Notes: generated by a model from the letters alone, not told the origin. Shown: positions 1 to 11,567, numbered from the stretch's first letter. The stretch: DNA of 64,000 bases from Macrostomum hystrix (GCA_950097015.1 CATNEN010000001.1:21877501-21941500), one strand, 5' to 3'. A program made the numbers and translations.

Positions 1-1428
1 TCCCAACCTCCCCATACTCAGGACACTCTTGCCTAGTTTACCGATCCCAACCTCCCCATACTCAGGACAGTATTGCCTAGTTTACCGATCCCAACCTCCC
101 CATACTCAGGACACTCTTGCCTAGTTTACCGATCCCAACCTCCCCATACTCAGGACACTCTTGCCTAGTTTACCGATCCCAACCTCCCCATACTCAGGAC
201 ACTCTTGCCTAGTTTACCGATCCCAACCTCCCCAAACTCAGGACACTCTTGCCTAGCTTACCGATCCCAACCTCCCCATACTCAGGACACTCTTGCCTAG
301 TTTACCGATCCCAACCTCCCCATACTCAGGACACTCTTGCCTAGTTTACCGATCCCAACCTCCCCATACTCAGGACACTCTTGCCTAGTTTACCGATCCC
401 AACCTCCCCATACTCAGGACACTCTTGCCTAGTTTACCGATCCCAACCTCCCCATACTCCGGACACTCTTGCCTAGTTTACCGATCCCAACCTCCCCATA
501 CTCAGGACACTCTTGCCTAGTTTACCGATCCCAACCTCCCCATACTCAGGACACTCTTGCCTAGTTTACCGATCCCAACCTCCCCATACTCAGGACACTC
601 TTGCCTAGTTTACCGATCCCAACCTCCCCATACTCAGGACACTCTTGCCTAGTTTACCGATCCCAACCACCCCATACTCAGGACACTCTTGCCTAGTTTA
701 CCGATCCCAACCTCCCCAAACTCAGGACACTCTTGCCTAGCTTACCGATCCCAACCTCCCCATACTCAGGACACTCTTGCCTAGTTTACCGATCCCAACC
801 TCCCCAAACTCAGGACACTCTTGCCTAGTTTACCGATCCCAACCTCCCCATACTCAGGACACTCTTGCCTAGTTTACCGATCCCAACCTCCCCATACTCA
901 GGACACTCTTGCCTAGTTTACCGATCCCAACCTCCCCATACTCAGGACACTCTTGCCTAGTTTACCGATCCCAACCTCCCCAAACTCAGGACACTCTTGC
1001 CTAGTTTACCGATCCCAACCTCCCCATACTCAGGACACTCTTGCCTAGTTTACCGATCCCAACCTCCCCATACTCAGGACACTCTTGCCTAGTTTACCGA
1101 TCCCAACCTCCCCAAACTCAGGACACTCTTGCCTAGTTTACCGATCCCAACCTCCCCAAACTCAGGACACTCTTGCCTAGTTTACCGATCCCAACCTCCC
1201 CAAACTCAGGACACTCTTGCCTAGTTTACCGATCCCAACCTCCCCATACTCAGGACACTCTTGCCTAGCTTACCGATCCCAACCTCCCCATACTCAGGAC
1301 ACTCTTGCCTAGTTTACCGATCCCAACCTCCCCATACTCAGGACAGTATTGCCTAGTTTACCGATCCCAACCTCCCCATACTCAGGACAGTATTGCCTAG
1401 TTACCCATCCCATCCTCTCCAAACTCAG
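1..1428. repeat. 44-bp minisatellite ending at a DIP2 splice acceptor
   Basis: About 32 head-to-tail copies of a 44-bp unit run from the window edge to the first DIP2 exon seen here. The unit carries cctccccatactcag followed by gacactcttgcctag. Variation is low (cataCTC/caaaCTC, gtttacc/gcttacc). The last degenerate copy runs through the real acceptor (..ctccaaactcag) and into the exon (gacactcttgcc..), so the unit spans an intron-exon junction. The array continues off the left edge. Confidence 0.95.
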
Positions 1429-4400
1429 GACACTCTTGCCCGCCTGAAGCGTCGTCCGCTGCTTCTGTCGCCAACCGCGGCCGTGGCTGCCGCTCCGTCG
1501 CGCGGCCTCGAGTCCCTGCCACTGCTGGGCGCCGCTTTCGCCGACGAGGATCGACCGGCCTCAGCCGCCGCCGCCCCGGCCTCAATCGATGAGGCTCTGC
1601 AGCGTCACGCTAGTGAGGCCTCCGGCAAACTGCCCGCCATCACCTGCGTTGAAACCGACGGCAAACTGGGCCGCAGTCTGACCTACGCCAAGCTGTACAG
1701 CTCAGCCAGAAAGCTGGCTCACTACCTGCTCAACAAGGTTGGCCACAAGGGTGCGGGCAGTTTGAAACCCGGCGACAAAGCCGCCATCCTGCTGCCAGCT
1801 GGCGATGTCTGCACCCTGGCTGTGGCCTTTGCGGCCTGTCAGCTGGCTGGCCTGGTGCCCGTGCCCGTAGAACCACCACCAACCGCCACGCAGGAGACCG
1901 GACAGATGCTTGCTGCGCTTGAGGTTGGTGTCCTTCATCAATTTAACTTAAGGGAGGAGTTGATCGTCTTTCAAATGATACTCAGGTTGCTAGGCAAATA
2001 CTTCCACAAAGATTCTAAGATTCTTAGGTTGCTAGGCAATCTTCTCCCCAGATACTCAGGTTGCTAGGCCCCAGGTTGCTAGGCAACCTCTCAGAGTCTC
2101 TGATCCACGATCGCCTTGTGTAACTCCGCCCGCAGGCTCGGGCAGTGCTAACCAGCGAGTCGTTCTACCGGACCCTGAAGACGCAGTCGCAGCACGAGCC
2201 GCCCTCTTACACTGGCTGGCCGGGCGGTCTGCACTGGATCCTGGCCGATTCGTCCGGCCTTGCCAAGCCGACCAAGGACTGGCGACCTCCGCAGTCGACG
2301 TCAACGCCGGTGTTGGCCTATGCCGAGTGCGGGCCGGCCAGGGATGGGACGCCGCGCGCCGTCTGCGTGACTCGAGCAGCCCTGATGGCTCACGGCAGAG
2401 CGCTCTGTTCGGCTCTGGGCTACGCTCGCGGCGATGCTGCCGTCTGCCTGCTGGATGCTCGACGCGATGTCGGACTGTGGCATGGACTGGTGGCCGCGAT
2501 GCTGTCTGGCATGCACGTGTACTTTGTACCCTACCTGCTGATGAAGGCCGAACCGTTGGCCTGGCTGCGGCTGGTTGCTAAGCAACGCGTCTCATTCGCC
2601 TGGGCCAAGTCGCGGGATCTGTACTGGTCGCTGCTGGCTGGCAGAGACGATTCCGCCACCAGTTCAATCAGTCTGGCTAGCTTGAAGTGCCTGCTAGTGG
2701 CCGACTCGGCCAATCCATGGTCGCTGACCTCATGCGACTCATTTCTGGCCTGTTATAGGCACCGCGGCCTGAACCAGAACTGCCTGGTCACTTGCGCGTA
2801 TTCTCCGGAGTCTCTCACTGTCAGCATCAGGCGGCCCGCTTTGTCCGTGGGTCGAGCTGTGATCAGCATGCACGGACTGAGCTATGGACTGGTTCAGGTG
2901 GGTTGTTTGTTCCTGAAGGCATTGTTCCTGAAGGATTTGTTCCTGAAGGCATTGTTCCTGAAGGATTTGTTCCTGAAGGCATTGTTCCTGAAGGATTTAT
3001 TCCTGAAGGCATTGTTCCTGAAGGATTTGTTCCTGAAGGCATTGTTCCTGAAGGATTTGTTCCTGAAGGCATTGTTCCTGAAGGATTTGTTCCTGAAGGC
3101 ATTGTTCCTGAAGGATTTGTTCCTGAAGGCATTGTTCCTGAAGGATTTGTTCCTGAAGGATTTGTTCATAGAGGATTTGTTCCTGAAGGATTTGTTCTTG
3201 AAGGATTTGTTCCTGAAGGATTTGTTCCTGAAGGATTTGTTCATAGAGGATTTGTTCCTGAAGGATTTGTTCCTGAAGGATTTGTTCCTGAAGGATTTGT
3301 TCCTGAAGGATTTGTTCCTGAAGGATTTGTTCCTGAAGGATTTGTTCCTGAAGGATTTGTTCCTGAAGGATTTGTTCATAGAGGATTTGTTCCTGAAGGA
3401 TTTGTTCCTGAAGGATTTGTTCCTGAAGGATTTGTTCATAGAGGATTTGTTCCTGAAGGCATTGTTCCTGAAGGATTTGTTCCTGAAGGATTTGTTTCTG
3501 AAGGATTTGTTCTTGAAGGATTTGTTTCTGAAGGATTTGTTCCTGAAGGCATTGTTCCTGAAGGATTTGTTCCTGAAGGATTTGTTTCTGAAGGATTTGT
3601 TCCTGAAGGATTTATTCCTGAAGGATTTGTTCCTGAAGGATTTGTTCCTGAAGGATCTCTTCCTGAAGGATCTCTTTCTAAAGGATCTCTTCCTAAAGGA
3701 TCTGTTCCTGAAGGATTCGTTCCTGAAAGAAGAATAAATTAGGTATCTGAGTGGCAACAGGAGTGCTCAATATAAGGATAAAACTGATTTGCGAACATGC
3801 ACCCATTCATTCCTCGCATTCCTCATATTTATTTATTGCCAAATCCTTTCCAGGTAGACTCGGATGCTGCCTACACCTCCATGACTCTGCAGGACTGCGG
3901 GCACCTCCTGCCAGCCTCGGCTGTGGCCATAGTCCGTCTGGGACGTCCGGGCGCCACGGAGCCTCGGCCGCAGCTCTGCCGGGTTGACGAAATGGGCGAA
4001 GTCTGCGTCTGTTCGCGCTACGCCGCCGCTCGCTACGCCGGCGCCGACTCGCCTAACGAGCGCGTCTTCAACTGCCGGCCAGTCAGCGCCACCGGCGACG
4101 ACTGCGGCAGCGGTGATCCGGCCGATCCAGACGGAGCTTTCGTGCGCACCGGCCTGCTGGGCTTCGTCGGACCGCCCACCTCTGTGAGTGAAGTGTGCAC
4201 CTGAGGTATTTGATTGTGTGCACCTGAGGTATTTGATTGTATGCACCTGAGGTATTTGATTGTGTGCACCTGAGGTATTTGATTGTGTGCACCTGAGGTA
4301 TTTGATTGTGTGCACCTGAGGTATTTGATTGTGTGCACCTGAGGTATTTGATTGTGTGCACCTGAGGTATTTGATTGTGTGCACCTGAGGTATTTGATTG

Positions 4401-7400
4401 TGTGCACCTGAGGTATTTGATTGTGTGCACCTGAGGTATTTGATTGTGTGCACCTGAGGTATTTGATTGTGTGCACCTGAGGTATTTGATTGTATGCACC
4501 TGAGGTATTTGATTGTGTGCACCTGAGGTATTTGATTGTGTGCACCTGAGGTATTTGATTGTGTGCACCTGAGGTATTTGATTGTGTGCACCTGAGGTAT
4601 TTGATTGTGTGCACCTGAGGTATTTGATTGTGTGCACCTGAGGTATTTGATTGTGTGCACCTGAGGTATTTGATTGTGTGCACCTGAGGTATTTGATTGT
4701 GTGCACCTGAGGTATTTGATTGTGTGCACCTGAGGTATTTGATTGTGTGCACCTGAGGTATTTGATTGTGTGCACCTGAGGTATTTGATTGTGTGCACCT
4801 GAGGTATTTGATTGTGTGCACCTGAGGTATTTGATTGTGTGCACCTGAGGTATTTGATTGTGTGCACCTGAGGTATTTGATTGTGTGCACCTGAGGTATT
4901 TGATTGTGTGCACCTGAGGTATTTGATTGTGTGCACCTGAGGTATTTGATTGTGTGCACCTGAGGTATTTGATTGTGTGCACCTGAGGTATTTGATTGTG
5001 TGCACCTGAGGTATTTGATTGTGTGCACCTGAGGTATTTGATTGTGTGCACCTGAGGTATTTGATTGTATGCACCTGAGGTATTTGATTGTGTGCACCTG
5101 AGGTATTTGATTGTATGCACCTGAGGTATTTGATTGTGTGCACCTGAGGTATTTGATTGTGTGCACCTGAGGTATTTGATTGTATGCACCTGAGGTATTT
5201 GATTGTGTGCACCTGAGGTATTTGATTGTATGCACCTGAGGTATTTGATTGTGTGCACCTGAGGTATTTGATTGTGTGCACCTGAGGTATTTGATTGTGT
5301 GCACCTGAGGTATTTGATTGTATGCACCTGAAGTATTTGATTGTGTGCACCTGAGGTATTTGATTGTGTGCACCTGAAGTATTTGATTGTGTGCACCTGA
5401 AGTATTTGATTGTGTGCACCTGAAGTATTTGATTGTGTGCACCTGAGGTATTTGATTGTGTGCACCAGAGGTATTTGATTGTATGCACCTGAAGTATTTG
5501 ATTGTGTGCACCTGAGGTATTTGATTGTGTGCACCTGAAGTATTTGATTGTGTGCACCTGAAGTATTTGATTGTGTGCACCTGAAGTATTTGATTGTGTG
5601 CACCTGAGGTATTTGATTGTGTGCACCTGAAGTATTTGATTGTGTGCACCTGAAGTATTTGATTATGTGCACCTGAGGTATTTGATTGTGTGCACCTGAA
5701 GTATTTGATTGTGTGCACCTGAAGTATTTGATTGTTTGCACCTGAAGTATTTGATAGTGTGCACCTGAATATTTGATAGTGTGCACAATGAATCTGATTG
5801 ATAATTAAAAGGCTTGGTACCTGTATGATAACAAAAACCGCAATTACAGGAGGGCAATGGCATATCACTAAAAGACACCAGACCCGCAGCCAATGAGGAG
5901 GCAATTCTGCCCATTTCGCTGACTCCTGAGCACACACGCAGATACCGTACGCAGGCACTCGCTCACACATCTGCCCTGACTTTCTCATCGTCAGACTGAG
6001 TACACTCTCATTGTGGCTCAAGCTCAGGGACCTTGGTGCGATAGGCAAACGCGTTTGACCACTCTGCCACTCAACCCCGTAACTGTATGATTTTACCGAA
6101 ATAATTAAATTAGATTAGATTAGTACCTGAAGGATTTAGTAACTACATAATCTGGTGTCTACCTGTAGGATTAATTAATAATCTAACTCCCTTTCAGGGC
6201 GGCCTTCTATTTGTCTGCGGCACCATCGCCACCCAGCTGTGCGTTGCTAAGCGACGCCACAGCGCCGACGACCTCATTGCCACCGTGCTAGCCATTGAGC
6301 CGCTGAAATTTGTTCACCGCGGCCGGATCGCCATTTTTGGCCAACCGTTGCTAGGCGACGATCGAATAGTTGTGGTTGCCGAGCAACGACCCGAGGCTAG
6401 CGACTCCCGCTGCCACAAGTGGGCCTGTGACGTGCTGCAGGCCATTGAAACTATTCACCAGGTGAGTTGAACCTGCTGATTCCTGCTGATGCTGCACTGA
6501 CCTCCTCGGACACATACCCATCTTGAGACTTCAAGTTTAGGATAGACACTCTCGGACAGACGCTAATGTCAGGATAGACACGTCAAGGCAGACACTCACC
6601 TCAGGACAGACGCACATCTCAGAACAGACACTCACCTGAGGACAGACACTCACCTCAGAACAGACTCACCTGAGGACAGACACCCACCTCAGGACAGACA
6701 CTCACCTCAGGACAGACACTCACCTGAGGACAGACACTCATCTCAGGACAGATACTCACCTCAGGACAGACACTCACCTCAGGACAGACACTCATCTCGG
6801 GACAGACACTCATCTCAGGACAGACACTCACATCAGGACAGACACTCATCTCGGGACAGACACTCATCTCAGGACAGACACTCACATCAGGACAGACACT
6901 CACCTCAGGACAGACACTCATCTCGGGACAGACACTCATCTCAGGACAGACAATAATCTCTGTATTGACACTGATTGTTCAATGCGCCCATTGGTGTGTA
7001 CATGGCCAGCAAGCAATGGCTGTATTATCCCGTCACACCGCAGGTGTCGGTGTACTGCCTGGCGCTGGTGCCGGCCAACACGCTGCCCCGCAATCCGCAT
7101 GGCTCAGTTGACACCGTGGCAGTTCGCCAGCTCTACTCAGCGGGCCGGATTCGACCCTGTCGTGTGCTCATGTGCCCCCAGGCCGCTGTGGCTGACATGC
7201 TGGATGATCCAACGACACCTTTTGCCAATGCTAACAGCGACGACTCTTCTACGGCTCTGGCTATCGAACCTCAGACCTCCGCCGTCGACGGAGCATCGTC
7301 GGCGCCAACCCTGCCCTGCCTGACGCTCACCGATGCACTGCGCTGGCGTGGCACTCGCGAGCCCGACGCTCGCCTGCTCTCCGTCTGCTGCGATTCTACA

Positions 7401-10400
7401 TCGGCGTCATCGTCTTCGACCGATTCCGCAGCCGTTGCGCCGGACAGCCTGCCGGACATTGTGGCCAGCTGTTCCATTAGCGAGCCGCTGACCTCTCAGA
7501 CTCTGCTGAAACGCTCCGAGCGGGTGGCCAGCCTCGTGAGGGCCGGCCTCCAGCTGTCCCAGCAGCAGGCGCCTGCGGTGGTGGCCGTTGCCGCTGCTCC
7601 TGGGCCCGACCTCCTGTCCGGCATCTTCGGCGCAATGCTGGCTGGCTGCGTGCCCGCCGTCATGCGGCCGCCAGCGCCTGCGCCCAGCAGCCTGGCCGCC
7701 TTCGCCAGACTGGTCCGACTGGCCGACTCAGCAGGGGTCATTGTCAGCCAGCCCGTTGCCAAGCTGCTCAAGGTATTCAAGCTATTAAACTCACATTCCA
7801 TAGACCAGAATAGAAATCCCATTAGTATGATGTAAGGGGCAAAGTTTCATATTTAAAAAGCAAATCACATCTCCTGTGCTCAAAAGAAAACCTTAGCCTT
7901 ACTAGAAATCCTATCATCCTTATTAAAAATCCCATCATCCTTATTAGAAATCTTATCATCCCTAGTAGAAATCCCATCACCCTTAGTAGAAGTCCCATCA
8001 TCCTTAGCAGAAATCCCATCCTTTTTTAGTTAAAGCACGTCATCCTTACAAGAAATCCCTTCATTCTTTGTTAGAATCCATCATCCTTGCTTGAACTCCC
8101 ATAATTCTTACTAGAAATTCTATCATCCTTGATTGAAATCCCATCATCCTTACAATAAATCCCATCATCCTTAGTAGAAATCCCATCACCCTTAGTAGAA
8201 GTCCCATCATCCTTGCTAGAAATCCCGTCATCCTTACCATCATTCACCTTCATTCCCATTCAGGCAAAGTCCTCGCAGCCGCACCTGCGCCCAACCCTGC
8301 CACCACTGCTGGAGCTGGACAAGGCCAAGAAGGCGGCGGAGAAGGCGTCATCTGCGGTTGACGCCGACGGCTCTGGCGCCGGACCAAAGACGGCCGCTCA
8401 GACAGACCCCGACGCCGTCGCCTACCTTGACCTGTGCGGCGCTTCCGGTGGCAACTTGTCTGACGATCTGCTGCTGTCTTCGCCGACGGCGACAACCGGC
8501 TCGGCTGCCTCGCCCGGCTCCAATGGCGTTGGAGTGCGCGTCACCCACCGGGTTGCCATGGCAGCCTGCCAGTGCCTGCAGACCCGCTGCGACTTGCAGC
8601 TGGGCCGCGACCTGCCGGCCTGCCTTGACCTGTACAGCGGCGGCATGGCCTTCATTGTGGCCTGCCTGGCTAGCGTGGCATGCGGACATCACACCCTGCT
8701 GATGCCCGCTGGTCAGTGGGAGCTCACAGCCTCGGGAGCTGCCGGGTTCCTGCAGATGCTGGCTCAGCGAACCGCTAGGGACGCCTTGTGCGGCTATGAA
8801 CTGCTGGACAGATGCTGCGCCAGACTGCAGCCTGAGACTGTCAAGGTCTGTCCCGCGTGTGGCCTTGCTCGGCCTGGCTTTGGGGTGTCTGCCGGTCTAT
8901 CGGGGTGTCTGTCTGTCTAATAGGGTGTCTGCCGGTCTATCGGGGTGTCTGTCTGTCTGTCTAATAGGGTGTCTGCCGGTCTATCGGGGTGTCTGTCTGT
9001 CTAATAGGGTGTCTGCCTGTCTAATAGGGTGTCTGCCGGTCTATTGGGGTGTCTGTCTATCTAATAGGGTGTCTGCCTGTCTAATAGGGTGTCTGCCGGT
9101 CTATTGGGGTGTCTGTCTATCTAATAGGGTGTCTGCCGGTCTATCGGGGTGTCTGTCTAATAGGGTGTCTGCCTGTCTATTGGGTGTCTGCCGGTCTATT
9201 AGGGTGTCTGCCTGTCTATTGGGTGCCTGCCGGTCTATTAGGGTGTCTGCCTGTCTATTGGGGCGTCTTCCTGTCTATTAGGGTGTCTGCCTGTCTAATA
9301 GGGTGTCTGCCGGTCTATTAGGGTGTCTGCCTGTCTATTAGGGTGTCTGCCTGTCTAATAGGTTGTCTGCCGGTCCATTGGGGCGTCTTCCTGTCTATTA
9401 GTGTGTCTGCCTGTCTATTAGGGTGTCCTCCTGTTTATTAGGATGTCTGTCTACTCATTCTAGGCACCGGCTAGTTCTTTCTTATTCGCTCGCTTTTTTA
9501 CATGTCTATCTCTCACTTTCTTACTTTCTCGTCATTTATCGTATATTGTTTCATACATTAGTCTGATCTTCCTATTCCAAGCTTTGGATCTTAATATCAA
9601 ATGCTAAAATTAGGTCTGGTATTCTAGAATGGACCTAATAATTAGGTAGCAGCACCAATAAAGTAGATCGAGGCACTTTGGTCCTTCTAAGTATCAGTTA
9701 TTTGTGTTTAGGTCTAAAAATACTTTTTTCTTCACACGAGTTTCTACTATTGTTTATGCCACAATGACTTTAACTAGACCTTATTATTATCGAAGATTGC
9801 GCTTAAAAATATCTAAATTCTCTGTCTTGACATCAGATTTAACTGCGTTTGACTGTACTTTGTCTATCAAAATTTCATTTCGATACTAATAGCTTGGAAA
9901 CATACGTTTAGAGAAGCAGAGGTGTGTACCTGCTGTGTTAAGCCACGAATTAAAAAAATTATATAAACTTACGTTGGAAGCGCCCGATATGTATCGAAAA
10001 AAGCATTATAAATCCAATATCTTTTAATTGATCAGCAAAAGCACAGCCTGGCCAGCCTGCGCTCCCTGGTGGTTCTGGGCAACGAGCGGCCACGTGCCGA
10101 CCTGCTAGCCAAATTCGGCCGCCTCCTTGTGCCTCTGGGCCTGAGTCCCAGTGCTCTCCGCTGCTCATTTGGATGCCGCGCCGTCCCGTGCCTGACGCTG
10201 CCATCCGGCGCCACCGACTCGTCCGGCTCTGCTACCATCTACGCCGACGCCAAAGCGCTCAGAGAAGATCGCCTGGTACCAGTTGACTCGGACAGTCCCA
10301 ATGCCATTGTACTAATGGAGGCCGGACAGCCCATAGCCGATGCTCGGGTATCGCTGGCTACTCCGGCTGTGCGAGGCGCCGACGTCGGCGAGATTCTAGT

Positions 10401-11567
10401 GAAACTCCGCGGCAACCAGCTGGCAACCCGGACTGGCTACCTGGGCGTCATCAGACAGCTGGACGAGTCCCGGCCGCCGGCACTGTTCGTCGTCGGCTCG
10501 CTGACAGACAGCCTGACTGGGCTGGGAGGCGCCAGCGGCCTTCGCTACTATCCTGCTGATCTGGAGGCCTCCGCTATTCGCTGCCACCCTGCTGTCATTG
10601 ACTGGTGAGTGCGGCCTCCTGCTGCCTGCCTGTCTCTGGGCTGGTTAGGGGTGGGCTGTGGAGTCTGGGCTTGTTAGGGATGGGTTGTGGAGTCTGGGCT
10701 GGTTAGGGGTGGGCTGTGGAGTCTGGGCTTGTTAGGGATGGGTTGTGGAGTCTGGGCTGGTTAGGGGTGGGCTGTGGAGTCTGGGCTGGTTAGGGATTGG
10801 CTGTGGATTCTGGGCTGGTTAGGGATGGGTTGTGGAGTCTGGGCTGGTTAGGGATGGGTTGTGAAGTCTGGGCTGGTTAGGGATGGGTTGTGCAGTCTGG
10901 GCTGGTTAGGGGTGGGCTGTGGAGTCTGGCTGGTTAGGGATGGGTTGTGGAGTCTGGCTGGTTAGGGATGGGTTGTGCAGTCTGGGCTGGTTAGGGGTGG
11001 GCTGTGGAGTCTGGGCTTGTTAGGGGTGGGTTGTGGAGTCTGGGCTGGTTAGGGGTGGGCTGTGCAGTCTGGGCTGGTTAGGGGTGGGCTGTGCAGTCTG
11101 GGCTGGTTAGGGATGGGTTGTGGAGTCTTATCTGGATACCATCATTCATATTTAACTTTTCTAGCTGTCACTCAGTGCAGTTAAATGTTAGTTAACCAGC
11201 TGCTCACTGATTTTATTGGATTTTATTGAGCATGATTTCCATAAAAAGGGTTTAACTGTAGGAAAAAGAATTAAATAATCTAATAATGCTGGTTAAACTG
11301 AAACTATTTCACAGTGCCGTCTTCGCTTGCGACACTCTCTTGGCCATTGTGCTGGAGATCAACTGTCGCGAGTCTGACGCCCTGGACGCAGTGCCCCAGA
11401 GCGCGACTGCGCTGCTGCGCGAGCACCAACTGGTGGCTTCCATTGTTGTGGTGTGCGAACCTGGCGCCATTCCTACTAATAGCCGAGGCGAAAAGCTGCA
11501 CTCAGTTCTGCGCGATCGATTTCTCAACGACCGGCTGGACCCGGTCTATGTGGCCTACAATCTTTGA
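1429..11567 (+). CDS. DIP2: DIP2 (disco-interacting protein 2), 3' eight exons, 5' end outside window
   Basis: Exons: 1429-1923, 2136-2897, 3854-4183, 6198-6461, 7044-7772, 8264-8845, 10036-10604, 11315-11567 (stop TGA). All junctions are GT-AG and all are phase 0 except the last, which is phase 2 and splits a Cys codon. They join to about 1,327 residues that align along the length of animal DIP2: two tandem adenylate-forming (AMP-binding/FAAL-like) domains, with landmarks such as GLWHG, NPWS, RTGLLGF, HQVSVYCLALVPAN, RTGYLG, NSRGEK and a C-terminal DPVYVAYNL. The N-terminal DMAP1-binding part lies upstream of the window. In other animals DIP2 proteins act in axon branching and in lipid (diacylglycerol) metabolism; that role is inferred from family. 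The second domain has an S/T/G-rich insertion of roughly 25 residues after VAYLDL. The 1429 acceptor is the least certain boundary. No close AATAAA was seen after the stop. Confidence 0.93.
1986..2088. promoter_or_regulatory. Four X-box-like GTTGCTAGGC repeats in a DIP2 intron
   Basis: The 212-bp intron 1924-2135 has no long minisatellite. It has four copies of an (A)GGTTGCTAGGCAA motif, at 1986, 2028, 2060 and 2075. The last, GGTTGCTAGGCAACC (2074-2088), is a near-perfect inverted repeat that fits the RFX X-box pattern RYYNYY-N-RRNRAC. Whether it is a binding site or just a short degenerate repeat cannot be told from sequence. Confidence 0.4.
2909..3735. repeat. 15-bp minisatellite filling a DIP2 intron
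   Basis: About 55 copies of gttcctgaaggattt begin about 10 bp after the donor at 2898. The first ~230 bp alternate ..ggattt and ..ggcatt, giving a 30-bp higher-order unit. Later copies are mostly monomeric with gttcatagaggattt variants. The period is a multiple of three and the unit lacks stops in several frames, which produces long spurious reading frames on both strands. Confidence 0.95.
4196..5785. repeat. 23-bp minisatellite in a DIP2 intron
   Basis: About 69 copies of a 23-bp unit (cacctgaggtatttgattgt plus gtg) start about 12 bp after the donor GTGAGT at 4184. Variants (gtatgcacc, ctgaagtatt) increase toward the 3' end, where the array decays. The central part, about 4270-5040, is almost perfectly homogeneous. 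Confidence 0.95.
5856..6090 (-). mobile_element. tRNA-headed SINE fragment (family B)
   Basis: The segment after the 23-bp array matches the copies at 56795-57345 and 13755-14165 (shared agacccgcagcca.. and ctgccctgactttctcatcg). It ends in the complement of a tRNA-like head, with ggcaaacgcgtttgaccac and ctgccactcaacccc. It is on the minus strand and internally deleted. It lies in the same DIP2 intron as the array. Confidence 0.6.
6545..6955. repeat. 18-bp minisatellite in a DIP2 intron
   Basis: About 22 copies of aggacagacactcacctc, with catctc, cacctg and catcag variants, lie in intron 6462-7043. Each unit includes cacctcag/ga, which resembles a splice acceptor. Confidence 0.92.
7895..8260. 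repeat. 21-bp minisatellite in a DIP2 intron
   Basis: Degenerate copies of a 21-bp unit (atcccatcatccttagtaga plus a) occupy most of intron 7773-8263 and reach the acceptor region, where ..ttcccattcag closes the intron. Copies are more diverged than in neighbouring introns, suggesting an older array. Confidence 0.88.
8878..9460. repeat. 20-bp minisatellite in a DIP2 intron
   Basis: About 28 copies of gggtgtctgccggtctatta (and ctgtctaata variants) start about 30 bp after the donor at 8846. The remaining part of this intron, 9461-10035, is AT-rich and holds no other recognisable feature. Confidence 0.93.
10640..11130. repeat. 29-bp G-rich minisatellite in a DIP2 intron
   Basis: About 17 copies of a 29-bp unit containing ggctggttaggggtgggctg and tggagtct lie in intron 10605-11314. 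Every unit carries GGTTAGGG, and the sense strand has several G-runs per unit. Confidence 0.93.

Noticed and set aside
1-1428. CRISPR-like regular array
   Set aside because: Units are contiguous with no unique spacers and the DNA is eukaryotic; the same applies to the other arrays.
2792-3757. Repetitive open frames VPEGF (+) and SFRNK/NPSGTMPSG (-)
   Set aside because: Alternative readings of the 15-bp intronic array. There are no unique flanking domains and no independent start context.
3833-6048. Very long minus-strand open frames (up to 671 codons) with HTIKYLRCTQSNTSGA-type repeats
   Set aside because: They are translations of the 23-bp intronic array. The unit has no stop on that strand and all three phases are open.
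9704-9889. 61-codon frame in the DIP2 intron 8846-10035
   Set aside because: AT-rich, no family resemblance, no splice support. It is ordinary intron sequence.
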